From positions 29,396,405 through 29,460,404 of the forward strand of contig CM065301.1 of the NCBI GenBank assembly GCA_032871835.1: a stretch of 64,000 nucleotides of DNA, in the 5' to 3' direction. Positions 24,156 through 35,347 of the stretch are shown in pieces. Position 1 is the first letter of the stretch, and each line of letters begins with the position of its first letter. The position numbers were made by a program, and so were the translations under genes. Below the pieces are notes generated by a model. It worked only from the letters and a program-made list of their open reading frames with translations, was not told the DNA's origin and did no database searches. The stretch comes from Dipteronia dyeriana. Lineage: Eukaryota; Streptophyta; Magnoliopsida; Sapindales; Sapindaceae.

Positions 24156-24160
24156 GAAGT

Positions 24161-24520
24161 GGAAAATTCTCATTTGGTCCATAGCCAAATTTTGCGTAAA
24201 CTCAGAGCCACACTAGACCTCCTAGAAGAAAAACAGGACATAGCGACAGAAAGGGTAACAGTCTAGCAGAGCCGGATTGTGAGATACTTCAACAGGAGAG
24301 TGAAAGCCCAAAGCTTCAAAGAAGGAGACTTTGTACTCCAAAAGGTGACCCAAAACACAAGGGTTAGGACAGATGGGGTCTTGGGACCAAACTGGGAAGG
24401 TCCTTACTTGATAAAAGTAGTGATCCAGAGCAGGGCCTACAATCTCATATAGACGGACGACCCATCGACCATACATGGAACACAGATCATCTGAAGAGGT
24501 TCTACCCCTGAGCAAGGGAC
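24161..24520 (+). pseudogene. Element B integrase, C-terminal fragment
   Basis: This is the C-terminal region of a Tat-type integrase: TLDLLEEKQDIATERV near 24210, YFNRRVKAQSFKEGDFVL near 24280 and GPNWEGPYLI near 24385. The GPY/F-type module is preserved. TAG stops fall near 24263 and 24450. It follows directly on the middle fragment once the solo LTR is removed. Confidence 0.85.
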
Positions 24521-24713
24521 TCCAAGCAGTTTGATTCTACCTGAATGTCAGCATTAGTTGCCTTTAAACATTGTTGTACTCCTATTTCAATCATCAATAA
24601 AATTTCCAATTAGTTTTCTCCAAGTTTTCTGCATTTTCATTCTGTTTATGCTTTTGCAAGTGGAAATTTACCATGATCGCCTTTACCCGGGAAAGCTTTG
24701 TAGCCATCCTAAT

Positions 24714-25030
24714 GCCTTGGCCGGGTACTACCCCCCGCCAAGAAGGATCTAACGTAAGAACATAGTTGCCTATTAGACCATGAGACCAAAGAGTGGTCGG
24801 GGAATCCCCCTCACCATCTCTGAAGCCTTGGTCGAGCACCACCCCCCGCTAAGAAGGGTCTGGTTAATAAGGTATAATTGCCTACCAGACCTCAAGACCA
24901 AGGATTCAATTATTAGGACCCATACACCATCCATGATGCCTTGGTCAGGATACCTCCCCTAAGAAGGATCTAGGTGTAAGTGCATAGTTGCCTAATAGAT
25001 CGAAACCACCATAGAATGGTACCTCCCAGG
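24714..25030 (+). repeat. About 112-bp tandem repeat, three copies, in element B 3' spacer
   Basis: Copies begin with GCCTTGGYCRGG at 24714, 24826 and 24939, each followed by a CCCCCGC..AAGAAGG block and an AGTTGCCTA-type block. Between-copy identity is roughly 70-80 percent. Tandem repeats between pol and the 3' end are known in Tat/Ogre-type elements. Confidence 0.75.
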
Positions 25031-25843
25031 TACAAGGACCAAAGGTACCTGGATCAGTTCGACCAAGGTATTTCGCCAAAAGTACCAGAATCCCAAAAAA
25101 GAAGGATAATTGGTACCTAGATTCTCATGGAAAGGGAAATCGGTGCAATAAAGGGCTCAATAGGGGCACCTCGGTAACCTGGTACCAATGATTAATCTAC
25201 TCCTACCTATCTTTTCACCAAAATTTTCAAGTTGTTTTGTGTTGGCAGGTCCAGATTAAACCAAGCACACATTGGGGACTCAAATTAGTGGTTGTGAACT
25301 CTTCAAACAAATATTCCCCTGAATACTAGGGTATCGCGACTGCTAGAGGGTCCCGGATACATAAGCGTTTGCCACATGTTATTTTGCCAAAGTTTTGCCA
25401 CATGAACAATTCAAGGTACAAATGCAACGTCCTCAAGGGACCAGAAAACCAAGAAAACAGAAGGTCCTACTATCACGGGGACTGCAGGATCAACCCCTCA
25501 ACTAAGTACCCAAAAGGATTATCAATCACTTAATTAATGATTATCCTCCACACTTAGTAAGATTTATAACTTTCTGGCATTACCAGGTCTTGATTAAGTC
25601 AGGTGTACACAAAGTCAGTTAAGGTAAAGATCAATTAGATACAGATAAGAAGAATGAAGAAGATATCATTCATAAAATCACGGGAGCTCATTCCTTTTGT
25701 CGAGCTACATTGGATCAAACAGAGAGCCTATCCCCTAGTTCCGGGATACAAAAAAAAGAAATATGAGTTGTGAGGCCTAGTTCATGATCAAGCAGGGTGT
25801 CTACCCCCCTTTTCGAGCAATAAAAACAAAACTAAGAATGAGT
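25031..25843 (+). other. Element B 3' spacer without recognisable gene
   Basis: This is non-coding sequence between the integrase/tandem repeats and the antisense gene. Further GGTACC-rich motifs occur near 25010-25200. I see no coding signature. Confidence 0.4.
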
Positions 25844-28438
25844 TTAGGCATTGACTTCTTTCTGGTGGTCTCCTCTTGCTCTCTCCTCTGATGGTTGATC
25901 ACATTCCTCCTACTCTACAGCTTGCTCTTCGATTAACACCTGGGCAACCTCAGCCAGGATCTCAGGAGGGACTATCTCGGCCTGAGAAGCTTTGGCCACC
26001 CCTGCCTCAAACTGCTCATCCACTTGCTCCATTCCAGTTATGGCCTTCGCCAGAGCTAGGTTAGCTTGGCTTTATACTACCCACTTGGAGGTAGGCTAAT
26101 CTTCCACCCCCTTTTGATTAGCAAACAATCCTTCTTCTTCCATCCAGAGAGCAGGTAAGACCTCTATAATCTCAGACTGTAGTTCCTCATCGTGTGCACT
26201 TTCATTAACACCAACAGTCCTAGAGGGGCCTACCACATCACCAGTTAGAGTGGACAATTTCCTAGCCCTCTCTAGGATCACTTCTTGGTTTCAGTCTGCA
26301 ATGGTGGATATGTCAAAGGGGGGAGGCAATGCTTGTGCGATTTAGAGGGAAACAAAGAAATATCCATCACCAAATGAAGAATCCAACTCAGCTTCCAAGC
26401 TAGCTACTTGAACGCCCAGAGCCTTGTTCTCCTCTACTTGCTCCCTGGCTTTTTTCCTCCAAGTATTTCTTTCCACTCCTTATCGCTCCAATCTAAGGGT
26501 TTCTTGTTCAAGAGAGCGCTTTAACCTCTCTAGGTCATAACATGCATCCTCCATCCTCTTCTCGATCTCATCCAGGTTAAGCTTCAACGCCTGTACCGCA
26601 CCCTTAGTCTGATCGAGCTCCCCTCTGGCAGCCTCAGCATCAAACTTTGCCTTTTCAGCTTACCTCCTTAATGCAGACATCTGATGGTTTACCGCTACGT
26701 TGTATTTGAAATTCTACAAGACATAAAAACCCAATCAACCATTACCTAAGTACCAGCCACATCTACATCAGAGCAATATTAAAACATACTGTGAATCCCA
26801 TCTTACCTAGGCAATAAGGGCAGCACACCTGGTGAGTAGAACCTCGGAAGGCATTGAAGTCATCGTAGAAAGGTTTCCACTAGGACAAGATAGGATGAAC
26901 CGATCTATGACCTCGTACTTGCCCGTAACCCTTGTTCGAGGTCAATTCACCCTTGAAAAGACACAAAGGTGGTAGCAGTAGTTGTCTCAGTACCCACCTC
27001 AGCTAAAGAAGGCACTAAAAGAGGTGGAAGAGGTGTAATGGAAGTAGTGGCAATAGATATAGAGGCGGTTGTAGTAGAAGAAACAGTGGCAGTTGGAGCA
27101 GCGGAACCTTGATCCCTCACATTGGTCAATCGGGGTAGCGAACACATCCATCTGAGATGTAGGACTAGGGGGAGTGGTAAGAGGTAACCTAGGGATCCTT
27201 GTAGGGATGCGTCCACTACCCCTCATCGCAACAGGAATATGGGGAGCCTTGGCAGCCCGAGTGACAAGGGACCTAGGTGGGGTAAGACCCATAGAAGAAA
27301 AAGCTTCTTCTAGTGACCTAAGCTCCTGCTGAGCCGGTAGTGGAATAGTTGAAACTGTACATATCAATAAAGAATTAGAATAAAAAAGCCACTAGCAAAG
27401 TAGAAAAACCAAGTTAGCAAGGGTAGAGAAGTTTGACATACCAGGAGAAGCTGTAGAGATACGTAGGTACAGGTCCACCCGGCAGGGATTGTAATCATCC
27501 AAAGTTAGATGCTTTAGATTAGCAAAGTTCCGCGCAACGATCGCCTCCAGAATCGCGCTGGATATAGCTGCAAGGGTAATCTTCCCCCAGGTTGGCTTAC
27601 CACTGAACTGGGTGAGGACCTGATACTCTATGCCGCCAATATAGATCGAGTTCCCCTACAATCTGTTGACCACCACCCACTCCTCCTTCCATGGATTGTC
27701 CTTCTTGGTGGCACCAAGGACTAAGAAGTTCAAACTATTCTTGGCCCGGATGTAAAACTGCACCCTTGAAGGAGAGGAGTTAGTAGTAACCTGAAAAAAG
27801 AAACCCAAATCGTCTGATCCTGGTTCCCTATCAACACCATCCTTCTTGCATTGCTTCTTCCATAACATAAAGAAGCCTACCGGATTCCTCCAGAATCCAG
27901 ACGTTAGTTGAAGAGGGTTGAGTTGTAGGGTATGGAGAGCCCTACGAAAAGTGGGATGGAGGGGCAACCTAACCCTGCACTCGAAAGCGACAGTATGGAT
28001 AGGCAGCATACCAAATGGAGGACTATACACATTGTATTTCCTATGGGGGACAATGATGGGGATGCTGTCAGGAATCCTAACCCTCTCCCTTAAACGATTG
28101 ATGGAGTCGACTATAGCAGTGGAATCGGGGATGATCTTGAAGTCATATGGAAGAGTGAGCACCCCTCCCGTTGTGGCAACGACAATCGTGGCCTGACCAC
28201 CTACCTCATCATCGTTAAAGTCACCGTACGAGTCCCCCTCAACTATCTCCACCGGGGTGTCAGGCCTGTTTGAGAATCCGGTTCTGATGGTGACATTTCG
28301 GCCAAAACGACGATACGAATGTAGATAAGAGACATTGATATCCCCACTATCTTTTTCTCGAGCCCGTTTTTTACTAGTAAGGTTCGGGGAATCACTTTCC
28401 ACCAATATTTTGACACTATTATGGTCGGAGTTCGACAT
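25844..28438 (-). pseudogene. Element B antisense gene, three exons (extra ORF of Tat-type element)
   Basis: The gene runs opposite to gag-pol. Exon 1 is 28438-27442, exon 2 is 27354-26807 and exon 3 is 26713-25844. Intron 1 (27441-27355, 87 nt) has donor G|GTATGTC and acceptor TGTACAG; intron 2 (26806-26714, 93 nt) has donor GTAAGATG and acceptor TTGTAG. Codon phase is kept across both. Exon 1 encodes a 332-codon globular region (FYIRAKNSLNFL, WKEEWVVVN) with one TAG at 27656. Exon 2 is Ser/Thr/Pro-rich with two apparently compensating frameshifts. Exon 3 encodes a long coiled coil (LNLDEIEKRMEDACYDLERLKRSLEQE) with a few stops, then an acidic tail. Total is about 800 codons. Antisense ORFs at this position are known in Tat elements such as Grande; their function is unknown. 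Confidence 0.7.
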
Positions 28439-28718
28439 GGTAATAGTAGAGTGAAAGCTTGAGAACTGGGAAAGAGACTAAACGTGAGGGCTAAGGCTCT
28501 TTTCAAAATTTGTAAGAAGGGATTTTTGCTAGCTCGAAAAAAGTAAAGAGGTAGCCAGGCTTATATAGAAGAGATATATTGTTGATCAGTGACGTTAGCG
28601 TGATCGAGAAGACGAGATTTTCACCTCGATACTTGCATGCCACCAAAATCGTCACCTTTTTCAAATGGGAAACCTCCACCTGGTTTAACATGTGGCCGCT
28701 ACATTTAATGAGAATATT

Positions 28719-29792
28719 CTTTCCTAGACCCCATTTATGGTAAGGTGTCAAAGGGAAATTTTTCAACTGGTTAGAGCCCGGTAGATAGCACCTCTAAGCA
28801 CTAGGTAGGCCCCAAACGCGTTGGTCTATCTTCCAGTACCAGTTCCAGAATGACCTAGGGATCTCGACATTGTTGTAAGGGCAGAACAAAGTTCATGCAC
28901 CCCCCACGGACCCCTTAGCTGGTACCTAGACACCACGAAAATGATCTACACTCCTGTAGAGGTACGTATTCTACCTTTCTAGTAGAAAGGAATATGCTCG
29001 TAAAGCTCCTAGGAGATCGTGAAGCTCCAACAAGATCAACCAAACACCTCACCACCGGAATGGTACCCGCCATCTCCTTCGGTCGAGCGCCACCTCACCA
29101 AGATCATACCTTGGGGTGTTCCGTCAACAGACTAGAAACCTGTGGTACCTTGCCACGCCACCAGGTCGAGGTTCTGAGGTGATACACCATCAACAGATGA
29201 CATCAGATTATTCACCAAACACAGTGGATGAACTTCATGTGTACACCATCATAATTGAAGCGTTTAAAAGGAAAACAAACACCATTTTCTCGCCAAGGTA
29301 TTCTCCGCCTATTCTCTAAGATCAATAACATTAAACAGAAAATTCATCAGACGGGGAATGAGGTTCAATCCATTGACCTGTGACTTGTTTGCCAAGAGAA
29401 AACCCTAGACTTCATGTATAAATAGGAGGAGAATATCAAGAGGAAAAGGGGGGGGGGGGGGGGGGAGGGGGGTGGAACCTTAAGAGCCATCGCCGTTGTG
29501 AGTAGTATTCACTTATCGACCGAAACAAGTTCACCATCTCCATTCATCTGAGTGAAATACAGAGAGAGTGATTCAGTGTCCCATTTCACGATGTACTAGA
29601 ATTGTATGTTGATTTATTGATAATAAAAAAATACATTGCTTATTCCACCATTTCATTTGTTCTTATTTTTCTTATTAAACTTACATGTTCATCTGGTACC
29701 GAAGGTACCTAATCCCGATCACTATCCACTAGGGTAGCGGTCCTGAGGGTGTTAATTGAAATTCCTCACCCTGAATGAATTTTCGGCTAACA
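28719..29792 (+). mobile_element. Element B 3' LTR
   Basis: Aligns with 5783-6849, including the GTATAAATAGG box near 29416 and the terminal GGCTAACA. Its start is uncertain by some bases. A run of 18 G at 29448-29465 replaces a mixed AG tract of the 5' LTR. Confidence 0.8.
29448..29475 (+). repeat. Poly-G tract
   Basis: Eighteen consecutive G residues, then A, then more G-rich sequence. The other LTR has a short AAAAAAGGGGGAGG tract at this place. The exact length is prone to sequencing error. Confidence 0.9.
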
Positions 29793-29822
29793 TAAGTCAA
29801 CCATAAAATCGAGGTCCTTACA
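29793..29822 (-). mobile_element. Element A 5' LTR, outer end separated by element B
   Basis: These 30 bases, read in minus orientation from TGTAAGGACC, match the outer end of the element A 3' LTR at 1041-1070. They begin with the second ATAAG copy. This shows that element B landed inside the element A LTR. Element A's own outer boundary is at 29822. Confidence 0.8.
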
Positions 29823-31089
29823 ATGCTCCCTAAATATAAGGAAAATTTAGGGAGCCTTGTTGGAGATGCTCTAAATAATGGTTCGTATGAATATCTTAAT
29901 GTATGTATTTTATAAATATGTATGAAGAATTTTCTACTTGATATAGTAGGGAGTATTTATCTCTCAAGTATATATAAATGCTCTCAAGTATATATAAATG
30001 TCACAAATATAGTAATTGATATTGATAGGTTTGGACAAAACTTTACTCATTCACTTATATATATCATAATCCATGCAAAACATGGTGACTAATAATGTAT
30101 TACCGATGCTAGTTAATCCAAAACTTTAGTCCAACAATTAACCCAAATGATGTGGCAAGTTATTTATCCTTAGCATATCATTCATCACATCACATCACTT
30201 CACGATTTGTATAGTGATGACAATTCATTTACTACATTATTTGTATTGAATTTTGGATTTGTTTTTTGGATTGTATAGTATTATTAATTTTAATGTATAA
30301 GGAGTTTTCTCTCTATGCTATGACTTGTGAGTATGTCTTGATTATACGATGGCCGGTAGAAAGATATGTTTGATTTGATTAACACAAAATCTAATATGAA
30401 TAGGCACAAAATTAATCCAAAGTTTAATCTAAAAGTGTTCTCTGTTTTCTAGTGGTAGGGATACAGAAAAGTCAAAAAAGTAATTGTGTAATTTGGGGAC
30501 CATAACCCTAAATATATAATAATCAAATTATTATATGTTTTGATATTTTTAATTTGACCCCTCATCAAATTAGAAATAGCACTATGGTATCTACACATTA
30601 ATTCCATATCAATTACACCTTTAAGCCTTAAATCTTAGTTAGACCACTTTAATTTAGGTTTAACCAAAGATAGTATAACACATTTAATATTTACATATGT
30701 GACCCTAAAAGATGGAATTTTCCAACAAGATATTCAACAACATGAAGTGTGCGATCTTGACAAGTTTCCTAAGATTAATGAGCCTTTGATATTAGATTAA
30801 AAAAAATTCACAATTCATGCAATAATTTGTGTTGGCTAGTAATGGTGGCAATTAAAGATTTAAAACCTTTACTGATATGATATTTTTCCTGATATGTTTA
30901 AAGTATGTGATTGAATGTTGATAAAATGGTTATGGAAACCAATCAAATATCAACCATATATTTATTGTAATGTTTATATATCATGAAATGATGTGAAGTC
31001 AATATAAAAAAAAAATCAGAATAATAGAGATACAAATTCAATAACTAATCATGTATTCAATTGTCTAGGGTGGAATCTGTCTAAAAAGT
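29823..31089. other. AT-rich intergenic DNA
   Basis: No coding region is recognisable. A 21-base unit CTCTCAAGTATATATAAATG is doubled near 29964-30000. This region sits where a peroxidase 3' flank would lie if the tandem-duplication reading of this locus is right. Confidence 0.5.
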
Positions 31090-31380
31090 CACAAATGTAC
31101 GATCGAATCCTTCCAAACAATGATAAGCAAATGGTTAAATTGTCTACGAAATCTGTTAGGGAGTCAAATTAGGAGGCTCCAAATAGCATCTTATCTTATT
31201 ATAGTTAGTGTCGAAAATCTATTTCCCTTATACAAAAATCAAAATCAAAATCTGATTATGACTAACCATGCTTTTATCATTTTCCATGGATGTCGACTTT
31301 AATACAATATTTCTGGAACTAACTGGCGTGGGTCCTGCTCATGCATAGAGAAAGGCATCTTCTCCTTGATCTCCGGCTGT
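31090..31380 (+). repeat. Segmental duplication block 1, copy 1
   Basis: Collinear with 47225-47530: both contain TCCTTCCAAACAATGATAAG, then GTCAAATTAGGAGGCTC, then GTAAATCTATTTCC or GAAAATCTATTTCC, then AAAGGCATCTTC. The similarity is unique-looking and does not have mobile-element ends. Confidence 0.75.
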
Positions 31381-31775
31381 TATGAGTTGTAATAGGGTGA
31401 TATATACATCACCATTCACATTGTAACAAATCACACCACAAATAGAATGTACATTAATTAATCTTTGCTGATTATACATTAAAAGATCATAATGTTGTTG
31501 GATCTACTAATGTTAGCACAAAGTTCAGTACTTTAACATAGAATCTCAATTCTAAAAGCTATATACATGTCTGGTTAGAGAACCCACATGCATGTGAAGT
31601 TGGAGAAGAGAATAAGTTATAATTTGAAAACGTTTGAGATAACCAAAATATTTAGGGTTAAATAGTTATCAACCAATGTGTATATATATACAGCTTCCCA
31701 CGGATGCAAAAAATTATATAAGGGGTCTTTTCATAAGTAGCCTTATGCTTACAATTATAGATGGAAAACGATACT

Positions 31776-31922
31776 CTTCCTAAAAAACTGTCCCAAAAAT
31801 ATGTACAATTCAATGTGACAGTCCAGCTCATTTAATGAATTACTATGTTTTTTCTCTTATTATTTCATTTATTGGACTGTCACATTGTATTGTACATATT
31901 TTTAGGATAATTTTTTAGGAAG
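31776..31922. repeat. Foldback (palindromic) MITE
   Basis: Inverted arms of about 50 bp begin CTTCCTAAAAAA on each strand and include AAAAATATGTACAAT and AATGTGACAGTCCA, separated by about 45 bp. The flank GTGTAGCATTACTC next to the right arm also occurs at 37035, so the family is dispersed. Confidence 0.7.
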
Positions 31923-32186
31923 TGTAGCATTACTCGTTATAGAGTTTTCAAAGTTTGTCAATATTTCATAGTTTCACCCTTTTTATCAAACTTTTGAAAA
32001 TAAAAAACAACCCTACAAGAATTTTTGAATTAATATTATTTAAAATGTAAATTCTTATTTGGAGTTCTCCAGTTCTAACAACCTTCAATGAAGTAGTGCA
32101 GACCTCAATTAGAGGTCTGTGAACTAAAAAAATGGTTTTTTGGGCAAACCTCTATTGGAAGAAAAAAAACGAGATAAGTTTGTTAA

Positions 32187-33010
32187 GGCCCCACCCTGTA
32201 AGCGTTTTTTTCGTTTACCGTTTTTTGAAAAGAAAAATGAAAATGAAAATGAAAACTAAAACAGTGTTTTTTGTTTTAGTTTTGAAATCCGAAAACACGT
32301 CTGGTAGCATATACTGAAAGTTGTATTTTGGAAATGAAAACGGAAAAAACGTGTATGGTAGATTATCCTAAAACTATCAAAAAATGAAATATCAATTTTT
32401 ACATTTTGTTTAATATTATAACAATTATAAATTAATTGATTAAATAATTAAACAATATGATTTTTGTATTGTAATTTATAAACTACACAAAATTAACACT
32501 TTACAAATTACTCCAGAAAAAAATATCAAAAAATCAATTAATCAAAATTAAACTCTTAAATTGTAAATAAATATTTATTTCAATAAATAAAAATAACAGT
32601 TAAAAGTTATAACAAAAATAAAAAACGAAGAAAAAGGAGAAGAAGAAGTAGAAGAAGAAGATCGAAGGAGAGATTAGCAGCAAAGAAGAGCAGATCGGTG
32701 GTCCTCTGGTATCGGATGCTTCAAGAAGAAGAAGAGAAGTAGAAGAAGAACAATGGCGAGGACATCGTCCAAGGAGAAGAAGAAAAAAAAAAAAAGGGTT
32801 TATTTTTTGTGTATTAAAAAATGAAAAACAAAAACCAAAACAAGTATTTTGTGTCTATCAAATATTTTACCGGTAACATTGATTATGATTTTGATTTTGT
32901 TTTTTCGTTGTTTGAAAATAAAATGAAAAACGGTTAACGAGCGCGAATTCAAATCTGTTTTTAGTAAACAAAAATGAACACGTTCTGAAAAACTGTTGCA
33001 TGACGAGACC
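32187..33010. mobile_element. PIF/Harbinger-like MITE
   Basis: This 824-bp block is flanked by TAA on both sides (32184-32186 and 33011-33013). The ends, GGCCCCACC and the reverse complement GGTCTCGTC, are imperfect inverted repeats. Subterminal CGTTTACCGTTTTT and CGTTAACCGTTTTT also mirror each other. It contains purine-rich GAAGAA tracts (32635-32790) and no transposase. A 3-bp TWA TSD and GG-starting ends fit PIF/Harbinger, but the terminal match is weak. Confidence 0.5.
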
Positions 33011-33394
33011 TAATAGTCTGGTTGGTTTTTGCGTTTTTTTTTTTAAGATTAACAACGGTAGAGATTTTTTTATTTATTTAAAAATGATATATATTTTTAT
33101 TATTAAATATGTTAGTATTTTTTTATTATACTAAAAGTATTTTTTAAATTAAATACATTATTTCTTTTTCTTTTTTTTGAAAAGTAATACATTATTTCTT
33201 TAAAAAAAAAAACTTAAATACATCATTTAATACAAAAAAGTTAAAGGTTTTTTGAATTAAGCAGGATAAGTTTTTTTTTAATTAAACACATTATTTAATA
33301 ATAAAAAAGTTATAGAGTTTTTTTTTATCACCTACCTGGATTAAATAAGCTAGTTTTGTTTTTTTGATTAAAAACGCTAGAATATTCTCGGAGA

Positions 33395-34445
33395 CCTCCA
33401 TATATGGAAAGGAGGCCATGGAAAAAGTAAAAGTGTTACAACTGAAAGGGAAATTTTTTCGGTTCAAGGAAAAATTCAATAAAAACAACAAAAATTGGGT
33501 AAAAATTGAGATTAACCATAAATTAATAGAGTTTTTATTTTTTTTATCCAGTATTAGTGATTTGATTAATTTTATCAACAATTTTATCATATGCTTAATG
33601 GTTTTTAAAATAAAAATATTTTTAAAAATAATTAACTTTTTTTATTGGAGGCAGACCTCCAATGGAGGTCGACGAGATCTCCGTGTGAGACCTCCAAGCA
33701 AAATGGAGGTAAGAAGAAGACAAAGAAGAAGAGCCGGCCTCCAAGCAATACCTCATATGGAGGGAGGAAGAAAAACCACCAAGCGATACCTCTAATGGAG
33801 GGAAGAAGAAGAAGAAATCTATGTGTAGAAAAGTCTATATATTTAATTTATGAGTATTTAATTCCTAGCGTGTTCAATCTATGTGTTTTTAATTCCTAGC
33901 GTGTTTTATTTATGTATATTAAATTTCTAGCGTGTTTAATCTATGTGTGTTTAATTTTTCCTCTTTACTCTATACGTGTTTAATTCCAGAAAAAAAATAA
34001 AGAAGAAGACGAAGGAGAAGAAAAAGAAAGAATTTTTTTTAGTTGTACATAATCTAGTTTTTTTGGCCGGATTAAACATGCTAAGGTTATAGCACGATTA
34101 AATATACGTGTTTAATTCCAGTATTTTTAATCGATGTGTTTTTAATTCGTAGCATGTTTAATCTATGTATATTTAATTCCTAGTATATTTATTTCCTAGT
34201 GAGTTTAATATATTTGTACTTAATTCTTAACGTGTTTAATTCTCAGTATGTTTAATCCTCAATGTGTTTAATCTCCTTCATCTTTATAGATTTTTTTTCC
34301 CTTCTTCCTAGTTTTTATTTTATTTTATTTTTTTGTTTGGTTAGCAACCTCCATCAGAGGTCGTGCAAACCTCAGATCTCTTTTGGAGGTCTGTGTGACC
34401 TCCATTGAAGGTTGTGACCTCTAATGGAGGTCTGTGTGACCTCCA
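33395..34445. repeat. Repeat block with ACCTCCA palindromes and a 30-bp minisatellite
   Basis: Palindromic motifs built on ACCTCCAATGGAGGT occur at 33395, 33655-33800 and 34350-34445. Between them, 33840-34275, a degenerate minisatellite repeats a unit like TTTAATTCCTAGCGTG with a spacer of about 14 bp. Purine tracts (GAAGAAGA) alternate with it. The same palindrome appears at 32090-32155 and 42055-42180, so this is a dispersed family. The frames at 33364-33899 are repeat translations. Confidence 0.6.
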
Positions 34446-34450
34446 ATAAT

Positions 34451-35032
34451 TAGGGATGGCAATTTGACCCGCACCCACGGGCACCTGCCTGAACCCGACC
34501 CTGTAGGGTCGGGTGTGGATGATGAATTTACGACCTGCGGTCCCGTAAACCCGTTTAATGAAAAACCCGGTAGGTTCGCAAGTGGGTGCAGGTTTGACCC
34601 GTGAACCCGCAGGTTAGACCTGCGAACCCGCATAAATAAAATACTTGTATATAAATATACATAGACATTTGAATTATTTTTTATTGTTTTATTTTTATAA
34701 TTATTATTGTTTTTTAATGTATCAAGTAGGAAATTAGAAACAGAAATTTAATTCAATTAAGTATCAAATAGGTGATTACATGTGGAAATATACAAATAAT
34801 AAATCGCGGGTTTCTTGGGTTCGTGGGTTGCGGGTTTATGGGTATCCCGCGGGTGAAGTATCCACCTGTGAACTCGTATTGTTTCGCGGGTTCGCGTGTG
34901 AGGGTATGGGTGCAGCCATAACCTGCAGGTTCAAACCCTCCCGCGATCCCGCTTATCTACGAGGGTTCGAGGGCGGGCGTGAGTGAATAAAATTTTCGTA
35001 GGTGAGGCGAACCCGACCCGCTACCATCCCTA
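34451..35032. mobile_element. hAT-type MITE 1
   Basis: This 582-bp element has terminal inverted repeats TAGGGATGG and CCATCCCTA. Its 8-bp flanks, CCAATAAT (34443-34450) and CCGATAAT (35033-35040), differ by one base. The subterminal 150 bp on each side are GC-rich with repeated GGGTTCGCGGGTT-like units; the centre is AT-rich. Eight-bp TSDs and YAGGG ends define hAT non-autonomous elements. It contains no coding capacity. Confidence 0.85.
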
Positions 35033-35347
35033 CCGATAATCTTTCTTTTATAAAAATAAGTTTTCTTAAAAGAAAAATAGTCTTAGAAATATAAATAAAT
35101 AGAAAAAGCAAAGGTAATTTCGTCTCTTCAATGGATTAGTTGGTAAAAACAATGAAAATACTAATTCAGAATAATAATAATAAAAACCCCTAAATTATTT
35201 GGTTAGAGCGTGTTTTCTTCAAAAATATATATATATTTTTAAATTGACCGGCTTAGAAAGTGCCTGTTCTTATGTATATTTTCGGCTATTCCTCATTTTA
35301 TAATAACTATAGCATTTAATACACATTGCGTTATTGTTCATCACAAA

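Larger units (their letters stand above)
5783..29792 (+). mobile_element. Element B: Tat-type Ty3/gypsy retrotransposon with nested insertions
   Basis: Element B is bounded by LTRs of about 1.07 kb (5783-6849 and 28719-29792) and by TSD ATAAG. After removing element C and the solo-LTR insert, it is about 12.2 kb. Domain order is gag, aspartic protease, RT, RNase H, a second RNase H, integrase, a tandem-repeat spacer, then an antisense spliced gene. The second RNase H, the large size and the extra antisense gene match what is known of the Tat clade (Retand, Grande, Ogre relatives). All coding parts carry stops or frameshifts, so the copy is dead. Precise LTR starts are uncertain because the expected TG is not preserved. 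Confidence 0.85.

Noticed and set aside
27918..28196. Plus-strand frame of 92 codons
   Set aside because: Shadow of exon 1 of the antisense gene, which has the longer frame, splice sites and better composition.
5783..29792. Endogenous pararetrovirus as an explanation for element B
   Set aside because: Element B has LTRs, TSDs and an integrase and lacks movement-protein and coat signatures, so it is a gypsy retrotransposon and not a caulimovirus-type insertion.
33364..33899. Open frames of 143 and 84 codons
   Set aside because: Low-complexity Lys/Asn/Ile- and Arg-rich translation of AT-rich and GAAGAA repeats; not a recognisable protein.
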